This document shows positions 22,890-35,840 of a stretch of 64,000 bases of DNA, piece after piece. Where the stretch lies: the NCBI GenBank assembly GCA_964006375.1, contig OZ023266.1, forward strand, positions 160,335,292 to 160,399,291, read 5' to 3'. A program made the translations under genes and the position numbers. The notes below the pieces were generated by a model. The model saw nothing but the letters and a program-made list of their open reading frames with translations, did no database searches and was not told the DNA's origin. Numbering within the stretch: the stretch's first letter is position 1; each line of letters begins with the position of its first letter. Source of the DNA: Tillus elongatus. Its lineage: Eukaryota > Arthropoda > Insecta > Coleoptera > Cleridae.

Positions 22890-23123
22890 ATAACTTTTCA
22901 AATTCAAGCTTAAGGTGGAGGGTAGGTTAGTTTAGATGAGCAAAAGGGGTCAGCATTGGCCTAATTGCCAGTAAGCATCTTAGTTTTACCTTTTAGTGAA
23001 TTTTCGTAGAAAAAAATCACTAATAAGGAGATCCCGACTTTTGAATTTTGAAAAAATTTCTTAAAATGAGCGCGATCTAGGACCCCTAGAACCCATATCC
23101 GAGCACAGTTTCAATTTTTATAT

Positions 23124-23334
<211 letters not shown>

Positions 23335-23652
23335 ATATAAAAATTGAAACTGTGCTCGGATATGGGTTCTAGGGGTCCTAGATCGCGCTCATTTTAAGAA
23401 ATTTTTTCAAAATTCAAAAGTCGGGATCTCCTTATTAGTGATTTTTTTCTACGAAAATTCACTAAAAGGTAAAACTAAGATGCTTACTGGCAATTAGGCC
23501 AATGCTGACCCCTTTTGCTCATCTAAACTAACCTACCCTCCACCTTAAGCTTGAATTTGAAAAGTTATCCGCTGCCGGTGAGTCTCGAACCGTCGTCCCC
23601 CGAGTGCGAATTGGGAAGTTTTAGTCGACTTTACAACTCGGCCACAGCGGCG
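23335..23652. repeat. Unit X, third copy, in right arm
   Basis: Direct repeat of 15,374-15,692 and inverted repeat of 22,806-23,125. Ends 'ggccacagcggcg' and continues into 'cttcatatacagtaattt'. Confidence 0.9.
23569..23651 (-). repeat. tRNA-Ser/Leu-like pseudogene, SINE head (mirror copy)
   Basis: Reverse complement of 22,807-22,889; A and B boxes intact, T stem mismatched. Confidence 0.65.
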
Positions 23653-23678
23653 CTTCATATACAGTAATTTAAAAAAAA

Positions 23679-24868
23679 TCGGAATACAGGAATTGCGTTA
23701 TGGTAGTGAATTTTCATAAAAATCTCACACTATTAGTACAGCATATTACTAAAATTGATAATCTAAATTTAAACAGACCTTGATGATCGGTTTTAGAGAG
23801 TTTGTAAGATTTTTTTTTAAGTGTTACCATCAATATCTTCCCATTATGAAAAAAATTTTAATCTTGTGTTCAACAATGAACAAACTCAATTTTTTATGAA
23901 GCTATAAAAGTAAAATTTGGTATATCTAGGTACTCTGAAAAGGAAAGTATCTGCCAAATGATAAACGTGACAGGTAGTTTTATCTGTCTCAGAATGCTGT
24001 CAAGCAGCGAAACTAGTCACTGAAACGTTGAAGAACATCCTCGAACATCCAGAATTCATAAGGGCCACTTGCTCCAGTTAGCTTACGCGCTGGTTACGCC
24101 CTTCACCTACAGAAATGAAACCCAACAGTGAAGCCAGAGAAGTAGTCTACAAGTCTGTATGTAGACTGGATGATTTCATTTTAGCCAACCTAATTAAACC
24201 GTTTTCTCCAAGAAAAAATATTTAAAAAAATATATCTCTTTTAGTGAATATTCTTAACCAACATTTATTAATATCGATAAAAAATATCTGCCGAAAATTA
24301 TAATTTTAGATTCAAAAGTGATGAAGTTTTCCAGGCGCTTTAAAGAAAAATGAGAACTAGGTCCAAACGTATGAAATCTAGTAACTATTGTTTCTAGAAA
24401 AAATCTAAGTGAAAGTAAAAAAAATGTTAGATTGATTCCGTGAAAAAACTGGTTTTCTAACCAACGACCTTTAGATTAATAGCAAATAGAGTCATCAAAA
24501 TTTGAAGCATTTATTGACAATAAGCTACCAAAACTCACTTACTGCGTCTAGATTTTTTTCTTACAAACATGCATTAAAAAATGCCAAAATGTACTAATAT
24601 AAGGGATGTTCGAAAAAAAAATTGGATCACCAACGACTTATGGGCCAGCCTGTGATTGTCAAAATAATTTTGTAAGACGCAGCTAAAGACACCCTATAAT
24701 TAACATGTACCATTTTTCTCGTATCTTGTATAATAACGAATATACATATTGAGCTTTACCATATAAATGCGTCACGCTGTATATATGTAACCAGATAAAA
24801 ACTGAAACTAACTCCATATATGGATTCTAGGGGGCCTAGTTTGCACTCATCTGAAGAAATCTTCAATG
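23679..24868 (-). repeat. Mirror of the 870-bp element and module A
   Basis: Same contents as 21,590-22,779 in reverse, from 'ggaatacaggaattgcgtta' to the GACGCAG-type end at about 24,551, then module A to the endonuclease fragment. Confidence 0.65.
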
Positions 24869-25068
24869 CTGCAGATTTGAAAATTCCCCGTTGTTTAGCG
24901 TCAAACACCAAGTATGCATTATTAACAACTGCCCAGTTCATTAGTATTTCGCCATTGTAGTCTGTATTCCTGTATTTCCACAGCGTGTGGTGGCTGTTGT
25001 AATCTCCCACATAGACAGCTGGGTGGGGTGAGGTAGGCTGGTCGTCAGGTGACCAAGTTATAGCAGGA

Positions 25069-25123
<55 letters not shown>

Positions 25124-25588
25124 CTAATGTGTATTTCTCCTACCCTGATGACTACCTTGTGGATATTGTTTGAGCTAGATATTTTAAACAGTTGGGCATG
25201 TTGGATAGATGAGCGAACCTAGATTGCGACCCCGTAAGCATGGTGGTATGTTGCCCCGATGAGGTCGTACCCCGGTATTCTGCCTCTTTTGGCAAGCTGG
25301 TCCTCGTTTTCCGTATGGGTTTCCTGTATGGCAATGACGTCAACATCGTTACTCACTAAGACTATGAAGAACTTGGCACTTAGCCAAGCTTATTCCTTCT
25401 ATATTTAGTTGGTAGATCCTGAGACTTGGTCCAAGATTTCTTGTCAATAGGTCCTGAGGAGGACCGGTTGGATTAAATGTCGCGTCAGGCATCATGTGTT
25501 TTAGCCGGGAGATGACAAGATTGTCCGGATGCCAAGTTTGTTAGCTCTTTAGCGTTACCCCGGGTGCACCACGAGGAGGCGAGCTAAC
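24858..25588 (-). pseudogene. Non-LTR endonuclease fragment in right arm
   Basis: Mirror of the left-arm fragment, with the same breaks and the same GDYN and QETH motifs. Its TA array (25,073-25,120) has 24 units rather than 26. Confidence 0.8.
25073..25120. repeat. (TA)24 microsatellite
   Basis: 48 bp, against 52 bp in the mirror array at 21,334-21,385. Confidence 0.95.
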
Positions 25589-25656
25589 TTTGCACCCCAT
25601 TGTTAGTAGTATATAGGTTATACTGCCAACCAAATGTCCTTCTTTAAAAAAAAACT

Positions 25657-27167
25657 CTGGACGCAGCAAGTGCGTTATGGTAGTGAATTTTCATAAAACT
25701 ATTTTTTAATAGCAATAATGTGTTTTTTTTAAGAAAGCAGGCATCACATTTGGTTGCCAGTATAATCTTTATAGTAAAAACAATGTGCCATGTTTCATCA
25801 AAATAACTTTATTGTTTGAAAATGTACAAAAATTTCCGAAAGTAAACTTAAAGTGTTCCCGAAAAAACTCGTTTCTTGGTCAACCTTATAGGTTAATAGC
25901 AAATTGAGCTATTCAAATATTAGGCATTTGATCAAAATTCGCTACCATAACGCACTTACTGCATCCAGAATGTTTTTTCTTACAAAGATGCATTATATTT
26001 CGATGGAAAATGCAAAAATGCAAAAATGCAATAACATAAGGCGTGTTTGATTAAAAAAAAGAAAATTTTTATCACCAACGACTTATGGGCCACCCTGTGA
26101 TTGTAGAAATAATTTTTTAAGATGTAGCTCAAGACACCCTATAATTAATATATACAATTTTTTTTCATATCTTGTATAATAACAGATATATTGAGCTTTA
26201 TTGATTTTTTTTCGAAAATTCTACAAAAATTATATACCATTAACGATAAACTCTATAGCTAAGACTACTGCCAAGCGTCAGAGAAAGGGTCTATTTGAAA
26301 TGAATTTTTTGGAAACATTTTATTAAAATGAAGGACAATGACGGTTGAAACTAAGACAACAGGGTTTGTAAAACATTCTTCTTGAGACATTTTATTTCCA
26401 TAGCCCGTATTAGATTCAAGTTCTTTTCCTAAATGTAGCCAATTGCCAATTTTGACGTTTAAATCGCAACTTTGACGTTTTGTGAAAAACCCCAATTTAT
26501 TTTTGTTTAAATGCCTATAACTTTTTGTCTTTTGACCTACAGAGCTAAACACAAAATTTGTCGGGAAAACCTTGGCGGATTTTCCTGGCTAACAAACCTA
26601 TCCAAGCCACTTGCGAAAGGAACGTACTCACCAATTTTGACGTTTAAAATCGGGATTTTGACGTTTTGAAGAGAACCCAAATTTATTTTTCTTTAAATGC
26701 CTGTAACTTTTTTGTCCTTTAACCTACGGAGCTAAATTTTGGTATGTAAGTTCCAAATAATGATATAAACACGCGTATAAGGTTGTCCTTACTTTGTTAA
26801 TTTTAAAAATATAAAAAAAAATTCGATTTTTTTCGAAAGAAAATACAAAATTTTCCGGGAAAACCTGGGCGGATTTACCTGGCTAACGAACTTATCCAAG
26901 CCACTTGCGAAAGGAAGGTACTCACCAAGTTTTATCAAAATCGGTTCATTATTTTTTAAGTTATAGGTGTGACACATACTGAAACTGACCTCGGATTTGG
27001 GTTCCAGGGGTCCTAAATAGCGCTCATTTGAAGAAATTTTTTCAAAATTCAAAAGTCGGGATCTCCTCATTCGTGAATTTTTTTAAGAAAATTCACTAAC
27101 AAGACATATTTGTCATTAAAAACATTTTTACGATAATTCGCCACCATAACGCACTTACTGCGTCCAG
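25657..27167 (-). repeat. Mirror of the 1.5-kb composite repeat
   Basis: Same content as 19,287-20,797 in reverse; includes the inner 312-bp MITE at 25,657-25,968. Confidence 0.75.
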
Positions 27168-27699
27168 GCTTTTTTAAGTGGTCGCAGTTTCATAAAATGC
27201 ACCTCATAACGTTGATATTTATGACATAAAAAGCTCTCTACATAAAAAGATATATAAGTCTATCAAAGACACTCTATGGGATTTAGTGAACACGAGCCGC
27301 ATCAGAAACATTTCAAGTTGCTGTTATTTTCTTTTTCTCATAATGCTCTTATAACGAGTTGCAGAAACTTGTAATACCTGGAAAGGTAGAACTAAAGCGG
27401 AGAACAGATAAGTAGATAAAGTATGGGTTGTCTCCAAAGATAAACGACTTTTAGAAAAGGTATTGTACGAAACATGTTCTGTGTTAAAAAAGAGATTTAT
27501 AAACATCCTTCATATAAGTCATACCCTACAAAGTTTACTTAATTAAATCTTCTGGCTTGTTATAAGTTTTATCACAGAAACTTCAATCTTCTTTAAACAA
27601 ATTAATCTTAATCTGCACTAAGTAAAGATTACAACATGTGATGAGCACTGTTAAGTACACTTGTAGAACCCAAATCACCACAACACATTTTTAAAGACC

Positions 27700-27893
27700 T
27701 GGCGATGGTTTTTGTAACGTTTCTCCTAAGTGGAGAACTTATAATTTACACTATAAATAATACGTATTTTTAGGTAGCAGTTAAAAGACCGAAGTATCGA
27801 ACTAAAGTGGTTTATTCTTAATAAAATACAGACAATAAAAGATAACATTCTGATAAGTAAATATTACCTGATTTATTATAATAATATATCACA
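27700..27893 (-). repeat. Putative 3' LTR start of the gypsy element, right arm
   Basis: Mirror of 18,561-18,750. Polypurine-like tract at 27,894-27,905 on the minus strand precedes TGTGATATATTATT. Confidence 0.4.
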
Positions 27894-28003
27894 CCCTTAC
27901 CCTAATTGTTTAGAAGTTATATACCCCTAATTAACAGTTCAAATATGTACATACATTTTTTTACAAGTCAAAAGTATTAATGCAGTATGTAGGTATATAG
28001 GTA

Positions 28004-30614
28004 CCTATTTACAAGTACTTTCAACATTAACATTATCATCATTTGTGTTAAAATCTGAAGATGCCAATGACTGACGATTGTTACTCCTTTTAATTAAAGG
28101 AATAATTTGATCTCAATGCCTGACAGTATTACCACTCTCAGATTTCACTTCGTATGTTATGCTGCTCCTCGGTTTTGAAATCGTACTTTTTTTTCCAAGA
28201 AGGGTTATTAGGATTTGTATAATCTCTGAATAAAATTGGGTCGTTTACATTTAAAGCTTTCTGTGGCTTACCAGAAATATTATTTTGTTGCAACTGTTTT
28301 ATTTCTCTTCTAATTTCGTTATCGGGTAAAATTAAATCAAGACGACATTTTAGTTTTCGTCCTAACATTAACATAGCGGGATTTTTCTCGGTTGTATCAT
28401 GTGCACTATTTCTATGATCGAACAAAAATCTATCTAAAGCTACCTGTAAGTTTACACCTTCTCCCCGAGCCTTTTTTAATGCTAAGTTAACGTGTTTAAC
28501 ATAGATTTCGGCTTGACCGTTGCTACTGGGATGAAATTATGGGGAGAATAGATGTCTTATGCCGTTAATTTGCAAATAAGAATTAAATTTGACACTTTCA
28601 AAAGCCGGTCCGTTATCTGATACTATTATATCAGGTAAACCAAATCGCGAAAAAATATTGCGTAATCTAGATATAGTACATTCTGCTGTAGTTGAATTCA
28701 TTTCTATCACCTATAGCCATTTCGTATATGAGTCTATCACTATCAAATATTTCTTTTCAAAAATAGGCGCTAAAATATCTACATGCACTCGTGACCACGG
28801 TTTTGAAGTTAGAGGCCACGGATATAAATCTGATTTGCAAGGATTAGGTCTAACTATGTTACATATATTACAATTTGTACACATGTGTTCAATATCACGG
28901 TTCATGTTTGGCCAATAAACATAAGATCTTGCAGAAGCCTTACATTTGTTTACCCCTAAGTGATTTATATGCAATTCTTTCATAACTAATTGTTTTAGTG
29001 TTTCTGGAATTATAAATCTATAACCCCAAAAAATACAACCATATTCTACATGTAATTCATCACGTTTTGGATAATATACTTTTATACTTTCATTTACTTG
29101 ATCGATACTATTTGGCCAACCGTGCAGACAATATTTAATTAGTTTATTTAACGTAAAATCTTTTTTTTGTTTCCGCTTGAATTTTTTTTTTTAAATCGAT
29201 GGGTAAATTTTCTTGTAAATAAAACAGGTGACTATAATCTTGACTCAACACATTTGCTATTTTCGTTTACCGGCAATCGTGACAATGCATCGGCATTACT
29301 ATTTTGTGCAGATTTAATATATTTAATATCATACTGATAAGCGGACAAAATGACACTCAATCTTTGCAACCTACTGGCTGCAAAAATAGGAATGCCTTTT
29401 TTTGTCACCGTATATAGATATAAGTGGTTTGTGGTCTGTTAAAGGCGTGAATGTTCTGCCATATAAATATTGGTGAAACCGTTTAATTCCAAATATGATT
29501 GCAAGGGCTTCTTTATCTATTTGTGAATACGACACTTCGGCAGATGATAATGTTCTTGAAGCAAAGGCTATCGGTTTTACATCGCCGTTTGTATATTTAT
29601 GAGATATTACAGCAGCTATTCCATAATTACTTGCATCACTAGAGAGAATTAAAGGCAAGTCTGGGTTATAATGCGCCAATACTTTAGATGAACAAGTATC
29701 TTATTTAATGGGTTCGAAAGGATTTTGTTGCTCATGTGTCCACTTAAAAGAAGCATTTTTCTTTAACAATTTATAAAGTGGTGACAAAACAGAGGATGCT
29801 TGGTTTAAAAATTTGGAATAAAAATTTACAAGTCCTAAAAATGCTTTCAATTCTGTAACATTGCTGGGGATTTGCATTTACGAATAGCCTCCTCTTTTTC
29901 TGGTGACGTTTTTATACCTTCTCTATTTATAACATAACCCAAATAATTAATTTCATTTTTACAAAATGTACATTTAGATAATTGGATTTTTAATCCAAAT
30001 TGATTTAGTCTGCTGAAAACATTATGCAAAAGTTTCGCATGATTTTCTTTATTTGTTGAGGACAACAATATGTCGTCCAAGAAATGAGAAACGCCTTCCA
30101 TACCTGCAAAAATATTTGGATTCCTTGAAAAATACCCGGACTGGAAGCAACCCTATAGGGTAATCGGTTGTATCTAAATAATATTTATAGTAACCAGTTC
30201 TTTTGAATCATCGTCCAATTCAATTCGTGCATATGCCTGTGATAAATCAATTTTTGTAAAATATTGCATTATAACAAATCTTCTATTTTTGGTAAGGGAT
30301 ATTTATCTATATTTAATTTGGGATTTAAAGTAACTTTAAAATCGCCACAAATTCTGATTTCGCCATTTTTTTTAATACGGGGACAATATTGGCGTCGCCG
30401 AATTACTATAATTTATTGGACTTAATATTCCTAGATTTACTAATTTGTCTAGTTCGACTTCAACGTTATTTTTGAGAGCAAAAGGTAACGTTCTAGCATG
30501 GTAGAATACTGGTGTAGAATTAGATTTTAGATGTAAAGTTGCTTTACCAATATTACAAGTATTACATGTATTTTCGAAAACTTTTGGATACACTTCTAGT
30601 AGCTGGTTAACAAT
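28004..30614 (-). pseudogene. pol: Ty3/gypsy pol pseudogene in right arm (RT, RNase H, integrase)
   Basis: Mirror of the left-arm pseudogene with the same stops and frameshifts. It has one visible difference: at 28,152 the minus-strand codon is CGA (Arg), so the last integrase frame reads four residues further (HNIRSEI) than in the left arm, where it is TGA. The element continues upstream beyond the arm into protease and gag, making this the more complete copy. Confidence 0.9.
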
Positions 30615-30764
30615 ATGTTCAGATTATTGATTTGATTCCACCGATGAGAAATAATTTATTTTTAATATTGAATCAAGAGAAATATTTAATGAATCAGTTA
30701 CGCCCGCTCAAAGGTGCCCCCCCCCCCTCCCCTTTTTGTAATAAATAATTTCAAATTATTTTTC

Positions 30765-31165
30765 ACTGTTTCTTTATAAGTTACTGTAACGCAAATAAAG
30801 CCAAAGATTTAAATGCGTTGACCTACGTACGATTTCAAAACCAAATTGGAGCTGAAAAGTTTACATTGGTGGAAATATTTAAAATAAAATGTATCTGAAA
30901 TAACAGAAAGAGCACAACCGGTGTCGATTTCCATTAAAATATTTACTTTAATTGACACAGTCATAGCTTCTTCATTGATATCTTTTATGTTAAAAAAACT
31001 CAAATTAAAATTATCATCAACTTCGGTTATTTCTTCCATAACTGAATCTGAAATATTAAAATTATTTCGAGAATGTTTGCTACCATTACTATTTACATAT
31101 TTACATACAGAACTCACATGGCCCAATTGGTTAGATTTATAACAAATAGCTCTTTTAAAGTAACA
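30765..31165 (-). pseudogene. Gypsy gag zinc knuckle and protease, right side only
   Basis: The 5' part of the element whose pol lies in the right arm. The frame reads ICYKSNQLGHVSSVCKYVNS, a CCHC-type knuckle in which the second Cys is Ser, then an acidic spacer, then VNILMEIDTGCALSVIS with the aspartic protease DTG at 30,917-30,925. The protease cleaves the polyprotein in active elements. It joins the RT region across an odd G-rich run (about 30,717-30,733). Gag upstream of the knuckle and the 5' LTR are not seen. Confidence 0.8.
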
Positions 31166-31286
31166 ATTATGATTATTTTAAATTATATTAAATTCTTTGC
31201 AACTAAGCCATCAAATTTGGTCCGCAGGTAGCTATTCACAAGTCGATAATCTGAAGTGTAAGCGAGAGAAATGGGTTTAGAAAAAA

Positions 31287-31868
31287 AATGTTCGGCACGC
31301 AGCAAGTGCATTATAGTAGCGAAGTTTCATAAAAATTGTACGCTATTAGTAAGGTGTATTGATAAAACTAATTCTTTAAATTTAAATGGACTTTGCAGAC
31401 CCGTTTTAGAGGTCCCATTTAGCGATTATTTAAAGAAGTTTCTGTTTTCTATCGAGTTAGAAAATTATAATTTGGTAGAGATATATGTAAGTACTGCAAG
31501 TGTCTTTAAAAAAATTGTGTTACAAATTACCCTAGTCACAAAAGTTTTCTAGAAAAAAAAAATTATTTACAAAGGGAATGTACCTGCCAAATCATAAATA
31601 AGCCAGGTATTGTTTGGATGGTTTTGTTTTAGTCAACCTATTTGAACTAGTTTTTGCAAACTAAACAACAAAAAAGGTTTTTTAAAACCAACTTGTAGTT
31701 ATCTACGAAGCTCATTAGGTTATTTTTCTTTAATTTAGTACCCATGCTGCGTTTACATAGGTGTTACCATGGTTTCAGATTGAAGATTCTAGCTTAATAG
31801 GAAATTGAGATCGGATTTCAAATATTTTTACAAAAATTTTCTACCATAATGTATTTGCTGCACCCAAA
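31287..31868 (+). repeat. MITE-like element of about 580 bp with 'CACGCAG' TIRs
   Basis: Starts 'ggcacgcagcaagtgcatta' and ends 'ctaccataatgtatttgctg' then 'caccc'. Related by TIR to the 310-bp MITEs and by interior ('gcagacccgttttagaggtc') to the 22-24 kb elements. The block 'gaatgtacctgccaaat' through 'gaagctcattaggttatttt' recurs at 35.65-35.84 kb. The open frame 31,271-31,552 is inside it and not convincing as a gene. Confidence 0.7.
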
Positions 31869-31869
31869 C

Positions 31870-32296
31870 CCTTTTCAACACTTATTTACTGTTGCTGTAT
31901 CCACATTGTTTGAAAATGATGAAATATTGTAGCTCTCTATGTAAGACTGACAAACAAGGCTACCAAAATTTTATTTTTGGAAAAATATTTTAAACAAATG
32001 AAGTGGTAACAATTTAAATATAAATTAAAAATCTTGGTTCGCTGCTTTGTCGCAGGTGTTCCCCTTCTCCTTCTACATGCCTGCAACCACCCTCACTGCA
32101 TAAGCAAGAAGAATATAAACAAGAAAATTTCTTGGGAACAACCCGCAATAAAGTTACGGAACCTGCGGAGAATATAAAGGTTCTGGCCGGGATAAAATGC
32201 ATTTTAAGGAGGTATAGCTGCAAAAATGGGATAAAGGCAACTTATACAGGTCCAACTAAGCTGTTTTTTTGCACTTTGCCCACACATGAGCAAGTT
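31870..32296. other. No gene seen
   Basis: Spacer between the repeat and copy B. Short open frames on both strands have no recognisable motif. Confidence 0.5.
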
Positions 32297-32559
32297 CCAA
32301 AGCTGGTCAGCTTTTAATAGTTGGCTGGTGTGGCATACTTGCAATATGGTAGGTGGTAGTGGAATTTTCCTTTAGGTGATAGTAAAGGATTTTTTCACGC
32401 CCGAGGAGGTACCACCCCGTGCATCAAGGGGCCGGTGAAGTCCCAACGGACGTTTACGGTTCTGGTGTATGAGTCGGTTTCCCTTATAAACAAAAATTAT
32501 GATGGCTCCTCCATTCGGATCTCCGGGAGAGGGGTGTACAGGGGGCGCCAGCATCGAGA

Positions 32560-33075
32560 TTTACAATATCCTTCTCGAATATATGTGGCCTAAATTCTAA
32601 CCTGAACTCCGTCCACCATTTCCTGCAGGCTAATAGGCCCCAACTCTTCTTCTTGACTGAAACTCAAATCAGTGCCAAAACAGCCACTAACCACTTTAAT
32701 TTCCCGGGGTATGAGCTCCTTACATCTTTTAGATTGCATGGAGGCGTGTGCGCGTACGTCCGTAACAATCTACCCTGCACTAGACTCCCCAATTTAGAAG
32801 GTGGAAGAAAAGACATACTATGGATAAAACTCTCTCTCAGGGCTGCAACTAAATTCATCTGTTGCATTTACCGGTCACCTTCTGACAACAACTTTGTCCA
32901 GCTCTTTGACTACCTTTCTGAAAAACCGACCATCTGATTTCTGAATATCCTTCCTCCGAGGTCAGTATTCTTGGTGACTTCAATGTACATAATAAGGAAT
33001 GGCTAGGATCTTCAAAAACCGATCCACAAGGAAGAGCAGCGGAGGCCTTTGCAGTCAGCAATTCTTTAGCCAATA
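32560..33075 (+). pseudogene. Endonuclease N-terminal part of copy B
   Basis: NSVHHF, FFLTETQISAKTATNHFNFP (catalytic Glu) and GGVCAYVRNNLPC, intact across the site where copy A has a stop. A frameshift near 32,937 precedes VSILGDFNVHNKEWLGSSKT, the GDFN motif, in another frame. Confidence 0.85.
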
Positions 33076-34040
33076 TGGTTCAGCAACCTACTTACTTTCC
33101 TCGCATCCCAACACACAGCTCAAATCCCTTGGATCTCTTTCTTACTACAAATCCTGACTGCTATAAGATATCAGTAATCGCCCCCCTGGGTCGCGCAGAC
33201 CACGGCATGGTCACTGCCGCAATGCAACCCGAGGTCACACAGTCATCACACCCACGTATCGTTTGGCACTACAACTCCGCGAACTGGGACGAAACGCGAG
33301 ATTACTTTTCCTCCTTTCCATGGGCGTCTGTCTGCTTCTCTCATCCTGACCCCTCTGATATCTCACAAAACGTCACCGAAATTATCCAAACTGGCATGGA
33401 ATTATTTATTCCACGTACACAGAAAACCTCTGTAGCCACTCAAAAGCCCTGGTTCTCTAAATCCTGTGACAAGGCCAGACTTGAAAAGGTCAAAGCGCAC
33501 AAAAAGCTTCTACACAATCCCAGTCAAGAAAACCGTCAAGCATTTAACGACGCAAGAAACCGCTATGTCCGCATTCTTTCTGAGGCAAAAAACTCGTTTA
33601 ATAACCACATCAAAAACAAAGTCCTCTTAAGCTCCAGCGGCAGTAAACCCTTCTGGACTCTTGCTAAATATATTGGGAATAATTTCTGCAAGAGCACGTT
33701 CCCACCTCTTGTCTCAGGGGATAAAACTGTTTCTACCGCCCTGGGCAAGGCTGAATTTTTTGCCTCGTTGTTCGCCGGCAATTATACTCTCAACCCACCT
33801 CCGAATGTTCAACCACCAACAGTCCCCAATGTCGCGCATAAAATGACGGATATCATTTTCAAAACTAGAAAGGTACGAAAGATGCTCTCTTCTCTTAATA
33901 CCAGGAAAGTCTCTGGCCTTAACGAGATCCCAGCAATTGTTCTCAAAAAATGCGCACCAGAACTTGCTCCTGTCCTGACTCGTCTGTTTAAGACATCTTA
34001 CAATAGAGGCATATTCCCTAGTAACTGGAAAACTGCTTGA
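33075..34040 (+). pseudogene. Endonuclease C-terminal part, linker and RT entry of copy B
   Basis: 321 codons. NPLDLFLTTNPDCY and GRADHGMVTAAM carry the end of the endonuclease fold (the SDH-type motif is ADH here). QKPWFSKSCDKARLEKVKAH and AFNDARNRYVRILSEAKNSF are the linker, and VRKMLSSLNTRKVSGLNEIP the RT entry. It ends at TGA 34,038-34,040 where copy C has CGA (Arg), so the stop probably arose by CpG decay. Confidence 0.85.
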
Positions 34041-34688
34041 GTACAACCCGTCCCCAAGAAAGAATCGAAAGCGCTTCCTAGCAACTACAGGCCTATTTCT
34101 CTCCTTTCAGTCATCTCTAAAGTGATGGAAAAGTATATAAACACCGAATTACTAAAATTTCTTGAAAAAGACAGTCTAATCCACGACAGGCAGTATGGAT
34201 TCCGTCAGCGCAGATCAACTGCCGACCTCCTTTCCTTTGTCACCCATTCTTGGAACAAGTCTATGGAACTACACGGTGAATCCCAGATTGTCGCTCTAGA
34301 CATATCCAAAGCATTCGACCAGGTTTGGCACGCAGCGCTACTTAATAAACTACCGGCCTATGGCCTACCACCAAAACTCTGTACGTGGACAGCAAATTTC
34401 CTCTCCAACCGGAGCATTTCTGTTGTCGCGGATGGCCATTCCTCTAAACTGTATCCAATTAATGCAGGAGTTCCTCAAGGTTCAGCTTTAGCCCCTACTT
34501 TGTTTCTTCTCCACATCAATGACCTCCTCTCTAGCACATCCAACCCAGTTCACAGTTACGCAGACGACAGCACCCTCCACTCCAATATACAATACACTAA
34601 GCCTGTCTCTTTAGCCCAACTAGATGAGGATCGCAGACTCATGGAGGGTCTCCGCGGATCTCCAAAAAATATTAGACTGGGGAAGTAG
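34041..34688 (+). pseudogene. RT palm of copy B
   Basis: Continues in frame after the TGA: LPSNYRPISLLSVISKVMEK, RQYGFRQRRSTADLLSF, motif A VALDISKAFDQVWHAALLNK, AGVPQGSALAPTLFLLHIND and YADD at 34,557-34,568. All palm motifs are intact. A frameshift near 34,650-34,690 ends it. Confidence 0.9.
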
Positions 34689-35420
34689 AAATCTTGTACA
34701 ATTTAACCCCACCAAATCACAGTCTGGCTTTCTTTCTCATAAGAGATACACCATCCCTAGACCCATCACAATAAACAACCAAGTTATTCAAAGTAATGAG
34801 TCCTTTTCACTTGTTGGCATCTCTGTGGATCGAAATCTCAATTGGCATCAACATGTCACATCAATTGCAGAAGCGGCTGCTAAGAAATTAGGTTTCCTCT
34901 TCCGGGCTCGCAAATATTTTTCACCAGCTAATCTCTATACTTTATATACTTCACAAATAAGACCAAACCTCGAATACTGGTCCCACATCTGGGGTGATGC
35001 TGCCGCTTCTACACTCTCTAACCTGGACTCCATTCAAAAGAGAGATATACGTCTCATCGGTTACCCTACCCTTACCCAAAGGCTGGCATTCCTTGCCCAC
35101 CGACGTGCCATTGGTGACCTCTCTCTCTCTTTTATAGATATATGCGTGGGCACTGCTCAGAGGAGCTTTCTTCCATAGTTCCTCCACCTGCTGCCCCCAA
35201 CACATCTACCAGGGGCACAGAGCGAATGCACCCTTTTACTGTCCAGGTCACCAGACATAGAACATCTTGTTATGCCCGCTCTTTTGTCCCGAGGACTTCC
35301 AAGTTATGGAACTCCTTGCCGGCACATGTTTTCCTTCTCCCCCGAACCTCCAAACCTTCAAGTCCAGAATTAACAAGTTGCCTCTTTCCTCCTTGTCGAC
35401 ACCCACGGTACGATAGTATT
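34624..35420 (+). pseudogene. RT thumb and C-terminus of copy B
   Basis: WGSRNLVQFNPTKSQSGFLS, SFSLVGISVDRNLNWHQHVT, LGFLFRARKYFSPANLYTLY and QIRPNLEYWSHIWGDAAAST, then KRDIRLIGYPTLTQRLAFLA HRRA. A frame change near 35,150 leads to a Pro/Ser-rich tail (TRHRTSCYARSFVPRTSKLW NSLPAHVF) that is usual at the C-terminus of this clade. Confidence 0.85.
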
Positions 35421-35559
35421 TAGGCTGTAAGCCCTCGTGGTATGTTGGTGAAATTAAAAAAAAAACATTTCCTTTTTATCTTCTTCCTCGCCCAACACCC
35501 CTATTCACTCTTGCTCCCGTAATTTTCTTGGGGGATGCTTGTAAGAAATATTTCTTATG

Positions 35560-35840
35560 GTTTGCGCATCCAGAAGGAGATCTAAGTATGTTTCTGAGTT
35601 TTTTCTAAAAATCCCCCGTGTGGTAATCCGCAAATTTACCAAAAATTTAATTTTTATTCACAAGGCGAATGTACCTGCCAAATTGTAAACGTGGGAGGTA
35701 TTTTTCCTTATTAGTCGCTTGTGTGATCCGTTTTAGTCAACTCGTCGAACCATTTTCTGCAAAAAATAAATAAAAAATGATTTTCGAAAACAAATTTATC
35801 GTTGCCTGTGAAGCTCATTGTGTTATTTTTTTAATTTTGT
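35560..35840 (+). repeat. Partial copy of the 580-bp repeat
   Basis: 'gcgaatgtacctgccaaatt', 'agtcaactcgtcgaaccatt' and 'gaagctcattgtgttatttt' match 31,565-31,735 in order. No TIR at either end. Confidence 0.65.

Larger units (their letters stand above)
32297..35455 (+). mobile_element. CR1/Jockey-type non-LTR retrotransposon, copy B (best copy)
   Basis: Collinear with copy A from the leader ('gctggtcagctttt') to the 3' end ('taggctgtaagccctcgtgg'), followed by an A-rich tail at about 35,450-35,465. It has the longest open frames of the three copies but is still broken. Confidence 0.9.
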
